From positions 1 through 64,000 of the forward strand of contig JAFISE010000026.1 in assembly GCA_022560025.1 (NCBI GenBank): a stretch of DNA of 64,000 nucleotides, written 5' to 3'. Below the pieces are notes generated by a model, which did no database searches, had not been told where the DNA came from, and saw nothing but the letters and a program-made list of their open reading frames with translations. This document shows positions 10,954 through 23,389 of this stretch, in pieces. The number at the start of each line of letters is the position of its first letter. The stretch's first letter is position 1. Source of the DNA: Stagonosporopsis chrysanthemi (Eukaryota; Ascomycota; Dothideomycetes; Pleosporales; Didymellaceae). The translations under genes were made by a program, and so were the position numbers.

Positions 10954-11562
10954 CTAACAACTACCAACACTAGCCTGCTCGCAACTCCCGATGCTCTCTG
11001 TCAGCTCCTGGTCTACCTTGATGGGAAGCCCTCCGTCCTTGACCTGCCAGCTGCAGACTCCGCTGCCACCACAGATCTGCCTCCAGAAGTCGCCGCCCAG
11101 CTTGAACTCCTGCTGTCCCTCGAACACCCGAACATATCTCTGCTGAAAGATGGTCACTTCCCTTGTCTCCTTGATGGCAACCGAGAAATCGGCCTGAGAC
11201 TCTCCAGAGAGCGTCATGGTGAAGTTGCCGTACGTAGACGCGTGTCCATCGCCGACAGCGGAGCACAATGTCTCGACGCCAGCGGGGAAGTTGTTGCCAG
11301 CGGAAGGCCAGCTCCATGCGCAAGAGGCCTCGAACGAAGGGAAATAGGATTGGCCTCCGGGTACGCGCTGGGTCTTGATGTTGTTAGGGTCTTTGATGTT
11401 GATTTGAAGAGTGCTGTTGGGGCTGCTGCCAGGACGGCCGGATGGGCGGCCTGCGTTGGCAAATGTAATTTCCCAAGGGCTAGTCTCGTTGGTGGCCTGG
11501 CGGACGCTGAGGGCAGGTGCTGCAACAGCGAGGCCTGCGAAGAGGGTAGTGGTGAAAAGCAT
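10954..11562 (-). CDS. Secreted six-cysteine protein, candidate effector (202 aa)
   Basis: Single exon on the minus strand. The frame is open further upstream, but the ATG at 11562 gives a textbook signal peptide (MLFTTTLFAGLAVAAPA) followed by a possible Arg-dependent processing site (SVRQ). The mature part has exactly six Cys, which would allow three disulfides: FEASCAW, ETLCSAV, ICGGSGVC, and two near the C-terminus, the last being the final residue. There are N-glycosylation sequons (NET, NST, NFT). Small size, secretion and even Cys number fit a cell-surface protein or effector of a plant-associated fungus, but I recognise no named family. Confidence 0.75.
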   Translation of the reverse strand: MLFTTTLFAGLAVAAPALSVRQATNETSPWEITFANAGRPSGRPGSSPNSTLQINIKDPNNIKTQRVPGGQSYFPSFEASCAWSWPSAGNNFPAGVETLCSAVGDGHASTYGNFTMTLSGESQADFSVAIKETREVTIFQQRYVRVFEGQQEFKLGGDFWRQICGGSGVCSWQVKDGGLPIKVDQELTESIGSCEQASVGSC

Positions 11563-11701
11563 TGTGCTTTGATTTCGAACGGCAACTCGTTGAGAAGATC
11601 GACTGTGGGCAGCACTTGATAGGTTGAAGGAGATGTGTGGCGTCGATTGTAGTATGAAACTCCCTGTTGTTGGTAGATGTTGAAGACAAGCTTCTGTCAC
11701 G

Positions 11702-11709
11702 AATTTATA
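11702..11709 (-). promoter_or_regulatory. TATA box of the secreted-protein gene
   Basis: On the minus strand this reads TATAAATT, 140 bases upstream of the ATG at 11562, a normal distance for a fungal core promoter plus short leader. Assigned by position and consensus only. Confidence 0.4.
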
Positions 11710-13401
11710 CTACCAAGCCGAGGAAGTTTATGCCTATGTTTAGACTATTAGATACTCCGGTGGATGCAGCGATATCTAGGTGCATGTAGGTGGAGTGGAC
11801 TACGCTTGATCGAGTAATTCTGGGTGGTGCTCCCTGTCGGCTTCAGACAGTTGCACCAACCACAACGTCACTCACTGACCCATAGAACGCCTTAAACCCA
11901 CACTTGGTAGGCTGTCACCGGTCAACATGGTTCTATTTGCCTGCGAAAAGTTGGTCTGGCAGTGATGAAGCTGCATCATTTTCAGGCCGCCAGGTACACA
12001 GACAAATTGAACACGAACGACGGTCGTACGTCCGTACTGGGTGGCCTAGCATACACTGCTACGTAGACACACCGCGCCTTAAACCGAGCTGCTGAATTTT
12101 TGATCAAGCCTGGTAGTTAGGTAGTAAAGATACAGGCACCTTTCGGAAGGACTAGTGGTGGAGTGATACGGGCCTCAATGCTGAACGTACACAGAAGTCG
12201 GTAACGAGGCCCACTCGAGCATAGTCAAGGTCCAGCGAAACGTGAGGTGCCTATTGTGAGGTGACCAGGACCACTGAATCAACAGAACTGGCACTAATGC
12301 ATGTGTCAATGCGTGCAACGCACTCGATGTCTCTTGTCCAAACTCACCCACACCCTTGTCCCAATTGCGAGTTGGTCGGATGTTCCAGTCTATTTCCTTA
12401 AAGATCCAGTGAAGACAGGAGATCCGCCTTTTTCAGAAGCACCTTATGCCTGCAATTAGACGAAGTAAGTTTGGCCGCAATACCACGACTCAAAGGAGCT
12501 CGGGAGGCTTCGGAAATGACCTGGAAGAGACTTGTGACTCACTTGAAGGATATTGGAATCTTGTCGCGAAGAGCTACTAGCTGCGACTGTCATAATAGCA
12601 TCAAATTGTCTTCTCCCTCGAAAGCTTGATACGATTGATCATAGTAAACCAAGGCGACGCGGTGATGCCGATATCATACAGGCATATTACATGAACCGCG
12701 CTTGCACATGGCGAAGGCGCACAAAGCAGCAATTCTGATTGAAGAATGCGCGATGCACACAATATAGTCACACAGTAGTTGCGTGCGTTCAGAGAATGAC
12801 CACATGCTTCATCCTCTAGCGACTACTACTCACATGTCAGACTATCCTGTGCCTTTCAACGAATGTACAACTGGAAAAGTTGAGATCGATGCGCGGACAA
12901 CAAGATATTCGACGCAGGACCGTCATGAGCAAGGTAGGAGTATCGACTACTATGTTGACGCCTTTGAGCTGGACTAAAATGCAGCGTTGACCATATATTG
13001 GACGAGCTCAAGGAGACTGCTTCAGCTACTACAAGCAGCGCAGTTTCACGGGTCCACGCCTTGATTCTGGGTGAACACCCAAGCGGATGTGAGAGAAGAA
13101 GAGAGGCGATCAGCATTGGCCAAGTTGCATTGATGCGAGCCGCAACAGCCCAAAGTGCTCGCGTGCATGAGGGGCGTATCTGCATCTTTCTACAAATGGA
13201 AGAGCATCCACAACGCCATTTGCCGAGCAAGACCGGACCAGAATCTATAGTGCTACCTCCTGTAGCGTTTTTGACACCCGCAGTGTGGTATTAAAAGACA
13301 AGAAGGACTTCAAAGTCCGAATGGGGTATGCATCGTAAGTCCACATGTGGTGTCTGCGCGCAGAACAATCATTGCTGCGCCTGCAGACACCCGAGCACCT
13401 T
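11710..13401. other. Intergenic region
   Basis: About 1.7 kb upstream of the secreted-protein gene and downstream of the Nudix gene. The short open frames have no motif, intron chain or composition that would support a gene. Confidence 0.5.
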
Positions 13402-13991
13402 CTACCGGTGCATGGTACACCTGTCGAGTGCATCGAGCAGCTCCGGCCTTGGCGCCAGGGCCTCGCGTGCCTGGCTATATGTGAACCATTGCCTTGACCG
13501 CTTGTGCATCTCAGGCCATTGTGTCTCCTGCTTCTCGACGACGGCCTCGAAGAAGTGGTACGAGGCTTTCGGCGCGGTGGCTGTGAGTTGGTCGGCTTTG
13601 CGCTTCTCAGCGATCATGCCAAGATCGTAGCTGATTTTGCAGATGATGCCGGCCTCTTCCCATGCCTCGCGTTTGGCGGCATCTTGGGCGGTTGCTTCGT
13701 CCGTCTCCCAGCCGCCCTTGGGAAGGACCCAGCCGCCGCGTCTTGTGGACTGGATCAGAAGCACGTAGTACTTGTCGGTCGAGAGCGGAACCACGCCCGC
13801 GACTAGTCGTTCGCCCTGGGAACCGTACCCTGCCGGGGTTAGCACCAAGTCACTGCAAACGGTGGTTCTGAACACGTCTCCAGCACAATGGCGAGTCTTT
13901 GGGACGAGCTTGAGGAGATCTCGTGAGCACACTTACGTTGGTTCAGGCGGCCAGTGCGCGACTCCATGGGCAGCTGCTGAGTGGCAGCCAT
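13402..13991 (-). CDS. aps1: Nudix hydrolase, Aps1-type diphosphoinositol polyphosphate phosphohydrolase (160 aa)
   Basis: Exons 13991-13937 and 13829-13402 on the minus strand, separated by a 107-nt intron with donor GTAAGT and acceptor GGCAG. Exon 1 encodes a short leader (MAATQQLPMESRTGRLNQ) and exon 2 the Nudix fold. The Nudix box is complete, running from GGWE through KREAWEEAG and matching GX5EX7REUXEEXGU. The preceding RRGGWVLPKGG is characteristic of the diphosphoinositol-polyphosphate/Ap6A hydrolases of the DIPP/Aps1 group. These remove beta-phosphates from inositol pyrophosphates and cleave diadenosine polyphosphates. The length is normal for a single-domain enzyme. Family confidence is high; the substrate is inferred by similarity. 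Confidence 0.9.
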
Positions 13992-14905
13992 GTTCGGCTG
14001 TCAGAGAAAGTGGCGGCGAGAGCAAATTGCGACGCTGCAGACGAGCAACTGTGCGCTCAACACCGGTGCAGGCTCGGAAGGAGGGGCTCGGTCGGAGGGG
14101 CAAGGGCGCACTATGGCGGTGAAAAGAAGCCGAGCAACGGCGAGTGCGTAGCGGTAGGGAGGTGCTAGGCAAGTGTGACTAGGGAGAAGGTGGTAGTGAC
14201 AGCGTGGTGGGGCGATGGTTGCTCAGTCCCGGGGGGAACGGGGCGGAGGATGTTGAAGGACCCTGGGAGCAGTAAAAGAGGCCATGGTGATGTTTTATTA
14301 GACAGGTGGAGTGGGAGGCTAGGAGCTCGACCGCATAGAAATTCGAGCGTTTTTGCCAAGCAAGCGAAGCAGCGCCTGCTGGGGCCGGAGAGACCTGCAG
14401 GACCGCGGCGGGCGCATGCAGAATCTTGCGACTCACTGTCTCGGGTCTGCGAAAGGGCAATTGTGCGGCAGAGCGTCCGCCTATGACGTCGGGCGAGGCA
14501 CAATCACGGGGGCAGTTGCATGCTTGCCAGTGGGCGCCGTAGTGTTTGCGCGCGCTGTGTGTGATACAGCTCTTTCATCGTCCACCTAGCCTGCAGCATC
14601 CCCGCGACCGCCTTACTCCGTGCATGCACGAGCACGCCAGCGAGAAGCGCAGCGCAGCGCAGCTCAGCAGTGGCCACCCAGCCAGCGGTGCCCGTGAGGC
14701 CGCCAGGCCGCTGCTCTGACAGGTCGGCGCCGCCAGGGGGGGCCATTATTCACCTCTACATATAACGGTTGCCGTTGCTCTCCACAGCTCAAGCAGCCCT
14801 CGTTACGCCCGCACGCCATTTCCGCTCTGGCCTGCCCCCACCGAACGCTTGACCGAATCCCACGCTTATGCCCCTTCCTGCAGCCCGTCGTCGCCCAGCT
14901 CGCGG
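13992..14905. promoter_or_regulatory. Divergent promoter region, Nudix gene / ATE1
   Basis: About 910 bases between two outward-pointing genes, GC-rich, with short overlapping frames on both strands that have no motif. It must hold both promoters; I could not assign individual elements. Confidence 0.5.
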
Positions 14906-17010
14906 ATGGCCCTTTCATACGTGCAGCCGTACGGTAGGTTTTGCGCCAACCAATCTCCTGGATTGTGCCCGTGCTTGTCTGGCTGGACATGGCAGCACAC
15001 AGAGTCGTCCTCCACGTCTCGCGCACTGCATATTTGACTGCCTCCATCCCTGGATCCGCGACGACAGCCGCTGATGCTCCGTGCTAGGCTACAGTAGCGA
15101 GTCCTGCGGATACTGCAAAGATGCATCAAGCGGCCAGAGGACGCCCAATTCTCGTACGTGGATTTTCCGTTCATCTCCCCGTTCAGTCACCAAGAGTCAC
15201 GCGTGCATAAGCTGTCAGAGTCGTCGGACCGCCCAAATCATCAGCAAAGGGCAGACACTTACAGGCGCTGCATCACCTGCGTCTTCAATTGATGTTCCGT
15301 TAAGGTTAACCCTTCGCGTGTGCGCGTTGCATCCCCACGCAGCTCGAGACAAGTCCACTCTGGCGCATGGTCCATCTGCACTGAAAGCGTACATTATCGC
15401 CAAGCTTCAGCTTCAGGTTTCTACCCGCCTGTATGCCTGGCTGAGTGACTGCAAATGCGTAAAGACTGATGATCAAACAATCATGGGCGAGTCATACGGT
15501 TACCTGCCTTTTCGGGCTGCCACGTCACGCCGTTGCTCTTGTTCGCCTGTACTATTCGGACTCACGCGGAGAACATCGGGACCTCGGTGCTGACTAGCTT
15601 CACATAATCAGGATCCAGCTACTATTTTTCGTCAAAAAGCTTGTCGGTAGACGTCTACCAGAGCTTGGTAGATCGAGGGTGGAGGAGGTCTGGTACTATC
15701 TTCTATAAACCTGATGTTTTACGTCATTGCTGTCCACACTACACGATCCGGTAAGCCGTATCTGCAAGACCATGTCCACAGCAATTGATGCAGATGCAGC
15801 CTGCCTGCAGCCGAGCTGAAGCCATCAAAAGACCAGCGGCGAACTATCAACAAATGGAACGACTTCGTCCTGGGTGAGGACTACAAGAGGGACGTCGCGA
15901 AGCTGCATCCCGTGTCGAAAGAGTCAGTGCAGACCGCTTGAATACTACACCGCAGAACTAATCTTTACAGAGAGAAAGCACGCCTCAGAAACGGGTTTGA
16001 TCTCTTGCAAGAAGTCCATAGAGCTGATCTCGACAAGGTCACGCAGCCGCCAGAGCCCGCACATCGTTTCGAAGTAAACCTGGAGCCGGCTGACTATACC
16101 GCTGAGAAGCTTGCGCTTTTCCGCAACTATCAGTCGCACGTCCATAAGGAGCAGCCTAGCGAGATTACTCAGACCGGGTTCAAACGCTTTCTGTGCTCAT
16201 CTCCACTACAGCCAACCGTGCGACAGGTCAATGGCAAGTCACAGCAGCTTGGTTCCTACCACCAATGTTACCGCTTGGATGGCAGGCTGATCGCAATGGG
16301 CGTGCTGGATTTGCTTCCGCACTGCGTAAGTGGTGTGTACATGCTGTACCATTCGGACTTTGAGAAGTGGCAGTTCGGCAAGTTGAGTGCTCTAAGGGAG
16401 GCTGCTCTTGCAATTGAAGGTGGCTATCAGTACTATTACATGGGCTACTACATTCACAGTTGCACAAAGATGCGTTACAAGGGAGACTACAAGCCTCAAT
16501 ACGTGTTGGACCCAGAGTCATACGATTGGAATCCCTTGGATGGTGAGCTGAAAAGCTTGCTGGACATGAAGACGTACGTCTCACTGTCGAGAGAGCGTGC
16601 ACGAAAGGACTCGGTCTCTTCCGCGGATTTGCTTGACAACACAACGACGGAGTCAGCTGAAGGCTCCCCTCCCGAGTATCCGATGCCAACAGCAGCTGAA
16701 GCTGGACCCGCAGTACAGAATGGAATGTCGCTCTTCGATCTCAAAGTACCTGGCATCATGACAGAGGAAGAGATCGAAAGTACCTTGGATCTCGGATCAA
16801 CACCTATACGAGTGATGGGGCGGCTCGCTGAAGCTCAAGTAAGTAGATACAGAAATCCGAGAGTGCATCTATATTGACACCTTGCAGCATCTTGTATCAT
16901 GGGACGAAGGAGATATCCGCCAGCCTCATTCTATCAAGGGCATCATTGGCGAGCTGGTTGCTTGTATAGGCCCAGAAGCTGCATTGCAAGTTGTAGTCGA
17001 TCTGGGCTAA
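14906..17010 (+). CDS. ATE1: Arginyl-tRNA--protein transferase (448 aa, six exons)
   Basis: Transfers arginine from Arg-tRNA to N-terminal Asp, Glu or oxidised Cys of proteins, making them N-degron substrates. Exons: 14906-14933, 15088-15153, 15612-15750, 15800-15922, 15971-16838, 16888-17010; the phases join throughout. The N-terminal domain shows the family SCGYC motif, then YYFSSKSLSV, DRGWRRSGT and the CC pair in RHCCPHYTIR. The central part has the conserved QLGSYHQCYRLDGRLIAMGVLDLLP and the MGYYIHSCTKMRYKG block of the C-terminal transferase domain. The last exon restores an in-frame C-terminus after a donor at 16839. Intron 2 (458 nt) is unusually long for this genome. The length matches fungal ATE1. 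Confidence 0.93.
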
Positions 17011-17240
17011 CTCGGGAACATTACAGAAGATTCCTGGTCCAAAGAAATAAACAGCAAAAGCTTTCATAGACTATGAAGAAATGCCTATGATCTACAATGG
17101 GCTCCTTCGTCTTGACTGGAGACTCCATGCACCCAATGAACGTCAAGCAGACTAGTAACGTACCGAGGCACCTTGCCAAGGAATCAACAATCCCCAAAAA
17201 GTCGCGTGAAGACACCAGCACATCACACAAACCAGCCACA

Positions 17241-18291
17241 ATGTCTTCTTCGCCTCTGACGCTCGTGGTGCGTCCGCGTGGTACGTGTCTCTCTGTCGTC
17301 TTTCAATTGAGACCGTGTAGCTGTACTGTCATTGGATCGCGAAGCTGACGACCCCACTAGGCCGCCCGATCAAAGGCCTCCCAGAGTCCGTAACCATTGA
17401 TTCTGACGCGCCTGTATCGGAAATCTACCGCAAGATAGCGAGCGTCTCAAAGTTTTCGATCCACCGATTGCGAGTCACGAAGGGCAGTGATGGCTCAGCC
17501 ATCCCGAATGCTGCCGGCGTTACAATCCACCAAACCGGTCTGAGGAACAAAAGTGCTGTCGATGTGAAGGATCTCGGTGCGCTGCAACGCCCCGTATTCA
17601 CAGAAGTTACATCTGACCAGTCTACACAGGCCCTCAGATTTCATGGCGAACCGTCTTCATCGTCGAATATCTCGGTCCTCTGCTCATCCACCCCCTCGTA
17701 TACTATGGCCGTTCGTGGATCTATGGCACAAAGGCCCCAGCCACGCATTTGCAGACGCTGACGCTTTTGATGTGTGTCTTGCACTTTGCAAAGCGAGAGT
17801 ATGAGACACTGTTTGTCCACCGCTTCTCATCCGCGACAATGCCGGCGGCAAACATTGTCAAGAACAGTGGTCACTACTGGCTTCTGTCGGGTCTCAACCT
17901 GGCGTACTGGTCGTATGGGCCTAACAGCCCTGCTGCTCGAGCATGGAACCCTCTCATCACCTACCTTGGTGTGGCTTTGTTCGCCATTGGTGAGATCTGC
18001 AACTTTAGCGCGCATTTGACCCTCAAGAACCTGCGTCGACCTGGTAGCACCGAACGAGGTATCCCGCAAGGGTTGGGCTTCAATCTTGTGACCTGCCCCA
18101 ACTATTTGTTTGAGGCGATCGCTTGGATTGGCGTTGCACTTGTCAATCGGAGTCTGAGCACTGTTCTCTTCATCGTCATTGCAGTGGGTCAGATGGGTGT
18201 CTGGGCGTGGAAGAAGGAGAAGAGATACCGCAAGGAATTTGGCGACAAATACAAGCGTAAGAGGTATGCCATTCTGCCCGGCATTTGGTAA
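17241..18291 (+). CDS. TSC13: Very-long-chain enoyl-CoA reductase (305 aa, three exons)
   Basis: Last step of microsomal fatty-acid elongation: reduces trans-2-enoyl-CoA, feeding sphingolipid synthesis in the ER. Exons 17241-17280, 17361-17576, 17630-18291; joining gives the conserved ISWRTVFIVEYLGPLLIHP block across the second junction. The N-terminal 90 residues form the ubiquitin-like domain known in this family. The rest is the steroid 5-alpha-reductase fold, with several membrane segments, HFAKREYETLFVHRFS, GFNLVTCPNYLFE and the terminal KKEKRYRKEFGDKYKRKR, a basic ER-type tail. Only about 230 bases separate it from ATE1 upstream, which suggests a compact promoter. Confidence 0.94.
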
Positions 18292-19627
18292 TTGTGCCTA
18301 TGTTTGGCCAAGCATGTGGCTTGAAGCACGATGCAGGGGATAGCTGCTTTGAGGCTGAAGTTTCGCCACACGGCACATGGATTCTCGCAACCAGGGAATA
18401 CGAACAACGCGGAGAGGGCAAGAAGGCAATCGCTCTCGGTCAGGCATAGTCAGGCATCATGCTTACTCAAAATACTGTTGCAATGATTACGCACTATGTC
18501 AGCTTCTGGAGAATTCAAATATCTCCCGACCAACCATTCATGTACCCATGCGGCAGCTCCCGTCACCATGTCTTCACCTCAGTCCTCCGTCTCTCTACAC
18601 GAAAGTGCTAAGACAACTGTTTCTTTTGGCCGAAAACACAACAAATTGGCCGGTGTTGTCACAGGCCCCACGGCGCCTACCGGGCTGCGCCTTCGGGCCT
18701 GCCGCAGCGTCCCTGCGTCTAGCGTCCACCAAGCCTCGTGCCCCTCATTGCCTGTTCCCACCATCCAGGGACCACCAGTGGAAATGCAATCCTTGCAATT
18801 GACATCATGGACTATCTTTCATGAGGCATCTTCGTCTCACCGGCGAGATACGTTCCCTGGTACGGGAGCCTGACTGCTCGACAGGAAAGAGAACGCCGTT
18901 CCCGGGATGATTCGACCCCACATCCGGCACGGCCTAGGTGATCTGCTTTTGTTCACGCTGCATGTCCTGACAACTCTGCTGTTCTTATTGGTGCACTGAA
19001 ATGTTTGGCGGGCCGCGGCGCTCCATGTTCAGCGCTGAAGGCTGAGCTGGTCGAGTGCGGCTGAGACTAAAGACTTCTCCTTTTGGCCCCACGGCCGACG
19101 AAACCGTCAGCCTGGAAGGACGCGAAGGACACTATTGTCGGCCTCTGTCTTGTGGAGGACCGCAAAGCATTTTGAGAGGCTGTTTCCTCGGATCTTGTGG
19201 GAGTTGCATTCGTAATGGAGCACACTACTGCACCTGCAAGCGAAAGCATTGCCATCCTGGTCTCAACTCCGAGACGAATACTTATATGCCAGCCTCGCTA
19301 CTCGTGTGTTGAACAGCGTCCAACCTTGCACTTTTTGCAGAGAGCTGTACATACCGAACGCTAATTTCTACACATCCCCCAGAAAGTCAAAGGCAAAGAT
19401 TGCCTTGTACATCATTCCAGCAGGCTGAAGTTGTTCGTGTCTTTGAATAGATGTGAGTCGTCAGCCCTTTCCATTGTCGTACTCGCCATGTCTGCTTGAG
19501 ATGGTGCTACAAGCACGCTGCACTCTACGGCTGTATCCTCAATGCAAATCCTCTGTTTTGCCCTTCGAAGAGGATTGGTCGATGGAAACTGCTGACACCA
19601 CTTCCACAGCAACGTCAACCACACACC
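18292..19627. other. Intergenic region upstream of the oxygenase gene
   Basis: About 1.3 kb, with no coding frame I can support. A frame at 19055-19312 has several Cys but no homology that I recognise and no start context. It presumably holds the 3' end of TSC13 and the promoter of the oxygenase. Confidence 0.5.
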
Positions 19628-22600
19628 ATGTCCGCCAAGGAAGCATATGCCGCCTGGGACGCACACGTCGACACCAGGACTGGCAAAGCTTTACCAGCGC
19701 TAGTAGAGCCTTCTGAGTTGACGAAATTGAGAAATGCCCTCGGCGGGCCTTTCAAGAAAATGGCTGGTGTTGTGGGTGCTGCAGCAGCCCCCGTTCCAGA
19801 CACAGGCGATGGCTCCAAAATCATTCCCGAAGACGATCCCACCATTCTGAAAAAGATTGCAGACGGTCTGCATGATCTCTCGTTCCTCCGTGCTGACAAC
19901 GCAAAGACGTTGCTCGAGATACAGAAGGAGAAGATGATGGGCGGATACACAAACGACAAGGAATACCTCATGGAAGGCCTCATCCGAACAGCAGCAGCAC
20001 TTCCGGATGGTTCGAAGATGCGAGACAGTCTGACCAACACCTTTGTCACACAGCTTTGGAATGATCTGGAGCACCCGCCACAATCATACCTAGGTGCGAA
20101 GTACCAATATAGATCTGCCGATGGATCCAACAATAGCCTGATTCACCCTCAACTTGGCGCAGCAGGCACGCCTTATGCCAGAACAGTAAAGCCCTCGATG
20201 ATGCAAACACCCGCAAGACCAGACGCTGGCGTTGTATTTGACAGCGTCATGACTAGAAAGCATGCTGAGCTGCATCCAAACAGGATCTCGAGTATGCTGT
20301 TCTACATCGCGTCTATCATCATCCACGACTGCTTCCGCACAGAGCATACTGAAGATGGGTTGGATTCTAACTCGCTGACAAGCTCATATCTGGACCTTGC
20401 ACCTCTGTATGGAAGCAACCAGGACGAGCAAGATAGGATGAGGACATTTGAGGATGGAAAGATCAAGCCGGATTGTTTTTCTGAGAACAGGCTGTTGTTC
20501 TTTCCTCCTGGTGTTGGCGCCATCCTGATTATGTTCAACCGTTTCCACAACCACGTCGTGGAGAATCTGGCGACTATCAACGAACTAGGTCGTTTTACTA
20601 AGCCATCTGCCGATGCTCCTGAAACCACAGGAGTAGCTAAAGATGACGACAAGGCTATGAAGAAGTGGAAAGCATCTTGGGTCAAATATGACAACGACCT
20701 TTTCCAGACTGGCCGTCTTATTACGTGCGGTTTGTACGTCAACATAATCCTCATCGACTATGTTCGTACCATTCTCGATCTCAATCGTACCGATAGCAAC
20801 TGGCAACTAAATCCTCGAGCTGAGGTCAAAGATCTTCCCTTGGGTGTTGGCAATCAAGTCTCTGCCGAGTTCAACCTGGTCTACAGATGGCATTCCACCG
20901 TCTCAGACCGCGATGAAAAATGGACAAGAGAAATCATGGAGGAAGTCTTTGGCGAGGGCTTTGATCCTAAGAAACTGACTCGAACGGACTTCCTTGATAA
21001 GCTTCATGACTACTATCTTAAGGATTACAAGGCTAATCCATTCGATCGCCACTTCGCCGACTTGAAGCGCAATGCTGATGGCAGATTCCCCGATGACGAT
21101 CTTGTCCACATCCTCACGGCCAGTATCGAGGACTGTGCCAACTCCTTCGGCCCGAACAGAGTTCCTGCAGTCTTCCGTGCCATCGAAATCATGGGCATCG
21201 AGCAGGCACGCAAATGGAACCTGGGTTCGTTGAACGAGTTCAGGAAGTACTTCCATCTTGAACCACATCGGACATTCGAGGACATCAGCAGCGACAAGTA
21301 CGTACAGGAGCAGCTCAAGCACCTGTACGGTCACCCAGATAAAGTTGAAATCTACCCTGGTATTGTGGTCGAAGATGCGAAGCAAGCTATGGCTCCTGGC
21401 TCCGGTTTGACACCTCCATACACGGTTTCACGTGCTGTGCTGTCTGATGCCGTGGCCCTCGTCCGCGGTGACCGATTCTACACGCACGACTATAACCCTC
21501 GGACACTGACTAACTGGGGATATTCGCTTGCCAACTTCGACACTGGCGTTGACAACGGCTGTGTGTTCTACAAGCTCTTCCTTCGCGCCTTCCCGAATCA
21601 CTTCAAGCAGAACAGTGTCTACGTGCACTATCCGCTGACTATCCCGTCGGCGATGGAAGAAGCACTCAAGGACCTGGGCAAGGCCAAGCTGTACGATTTC
21701 TCAAAGCCCAGTACAGGTTCTCACCCCCAGATCATCAAGGAGTACAAGGTCGCTACAGAGATCATGAAGAACCAGGAAACTTTCAAAGTCACCTGGGGTG
21801 AAGCCATAGAATACATCATGGGTAAAAGCTCAAGAGATTTTATGCTTGCTGGCGACGGCAAGAAGAATGCTGAGTCTCGCGCAATGGTTTCGAAAGCTTT
21901 GTACGTCGCCGACTGGGACAAGGAAATTCGCAGCTATTATACTGCCAAGACGCGCGAGCTTCTTGCTGAGAAGAGTGCAAAGATTGCCGACTTCAACCAG
22001 GTGGACATCATCCGCGACGTCGGCAACCTTGCACACGTACACTTCTGTGCTGAGCTCTTCATGCTACCACTGAAGACCGAGGAGCGGCCACATGGCATCT
22101 TCACCGAAGCCGAGCTCTATCTCATGATGTCTGGAGTCTTCGCGCTCATCTTTTTTGATGTTGATCCTGCTGGCTCTTTCCCTCTGCACCTCAAGGCGCA
22201 CAAGGCCACAGAGGTGCTTGGTAACGTCGTATCGAAGAATGTTGAGGCCATCGCGAACTCTGGCATCCTGTCGAAGATCACACAGGCTATTTGGCCCAAC
22301 GACTCTGCGCTGAAGAGCTACGGCATCCACTTCATCAAGCGTTTGTTGTCGTCTGGCATCGAGCCGGAAAAGCTTGTTTGGGGCCACATCCTCGGCACCG
22401 CAGGCGGAATGGTCTCCAACCAGGGCCAGCTCTTCGGCCAGATAATTGAGTACTACCTCCTCGGCGAAGGTGAAAAGCACTGGGCAGATATTCAGAAACT
22501 CGCGCACGACGACAGCGAAGCCGCGTTCCAGAAGCTCCAGCGCTACGTCCTCGAAGGCTCACGTCTTGCCGGCGAGACAGCAGTTATCCGCCAGACCGCC

Positions 22601-23052
22601 AAAGACACCACCGTCACCGACTCCGGCCGCACGCTGAACCTTAAGGCTGGCGACAAGCTCTTCGTCAATCTGCGTGCTGCGTCGCACGATACCACTGTTT
22701 TCCCCAACCCTGATGAGGTCGACCTCAACAGGCCAATGGACAGCTACATCCACCTCGGCTACGGACCGCACCAGTGCCTCGGGCTGCCCATGGCTAAGGT
22801 AACACTGACGTGTATGCTGAAGGAGGTCGCGAAGCTGAAGAAGCTGAGGCCTGCGCTGGGCGATCAGGGCAAGGTGATCAAGGTCGAGAAGAAGATGTAT
22901 GCCGATGAGAAGTACCCGTACCATGCGTACTTGACGGAGAACTGGGATATGTACTTCCCGTTCCCCTGTTGTAAGTTTTGCTCCTTGTTGAAGCTATTTG
23001 AGTTGAAACTAACGATTCTGCAGCGCTCAAGGTCAACTGGGACAATGAGTGA
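19628..23052 (+). CDS. ppoA: Psi-producing oxygenase: fatty-acid dioxygenase / P450 fusion (1123 aa)
   Basis: Bifunctional linoleate diol-synthase type enzyme that makes oxylipin (psi) signals controlling sporulation and development. Exons 19628-22970 and 23024-23052; the short last exon encodes SLKVNWDNE, a typical family C-terminus. ATG 19628 gives MSAKEAYAAWDAH; the frame is open further upstream but without family similarity. The N-terminal half is a cyclooxygenase-like haem domain with distal His233 (SIIIHDCF) and the YRWH motif (Tyr419, proximal His422). The C-terminal half is P450-like with haem-ligand Cys1050 in GPHQCLG and the conserved N-x-x-Q pair (Asn931, Gln934) in the I-helix region. 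Retention of the P450 cysteine argues for the PpoA or diol-synthase class rather than PpoC. The product regiochemistry cannot be told from sequence alone. Confidence 0.92.
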
Positions 23053-23389
23053 TGACCGATCTGCGTCTCTCGATGCACATAGGTTGATCGTATTAGTAAT
23101 TCAGAGCTTTCCTGTTGTGAATAACACTGTACTTGTAGTCAAGCATACTACATGTTCCTCTCCATCACGCTATGCTTCATCTTTCGCCATGATGTGTTGC
23201 TTATCTTCAAGATTTGTTGCCACTTTAGCCACTTCAAGTTGACATCGAGTATTTGGGACATTGCTATATAGCACTGAAACAGGTTATCCTTCGTGTGATT
23301 TTGCACCGTTGGCGATACAACGGCTTAGGTTTTGGACGAAGCAAGGCAGTGCATGGATAAAGACGATGCCTGTTGTGATTTGCTCCTTC
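23053..23389. other. Convergent intergenic region
   Basis: Shared 3' region of the oxygenase gene and the succinate dehydrogenase gene. It has no coding content. Confidence 0.5.

Noticed and set aside
15466..15595. TGATGA ... CTGA spacing inside the long ATE1 intron, like a C/D snoRNA
   Set aside because: The base before TGATGA does not fit the C box, the boxes are about 120 bases apart and no terminal stem is visible.
19055..19312. Cys-containing 85-residue frame upstream of the oxygenase gene
   Set aside because: No signal peptide or regular Cys spacing; more likely promoter sequence.
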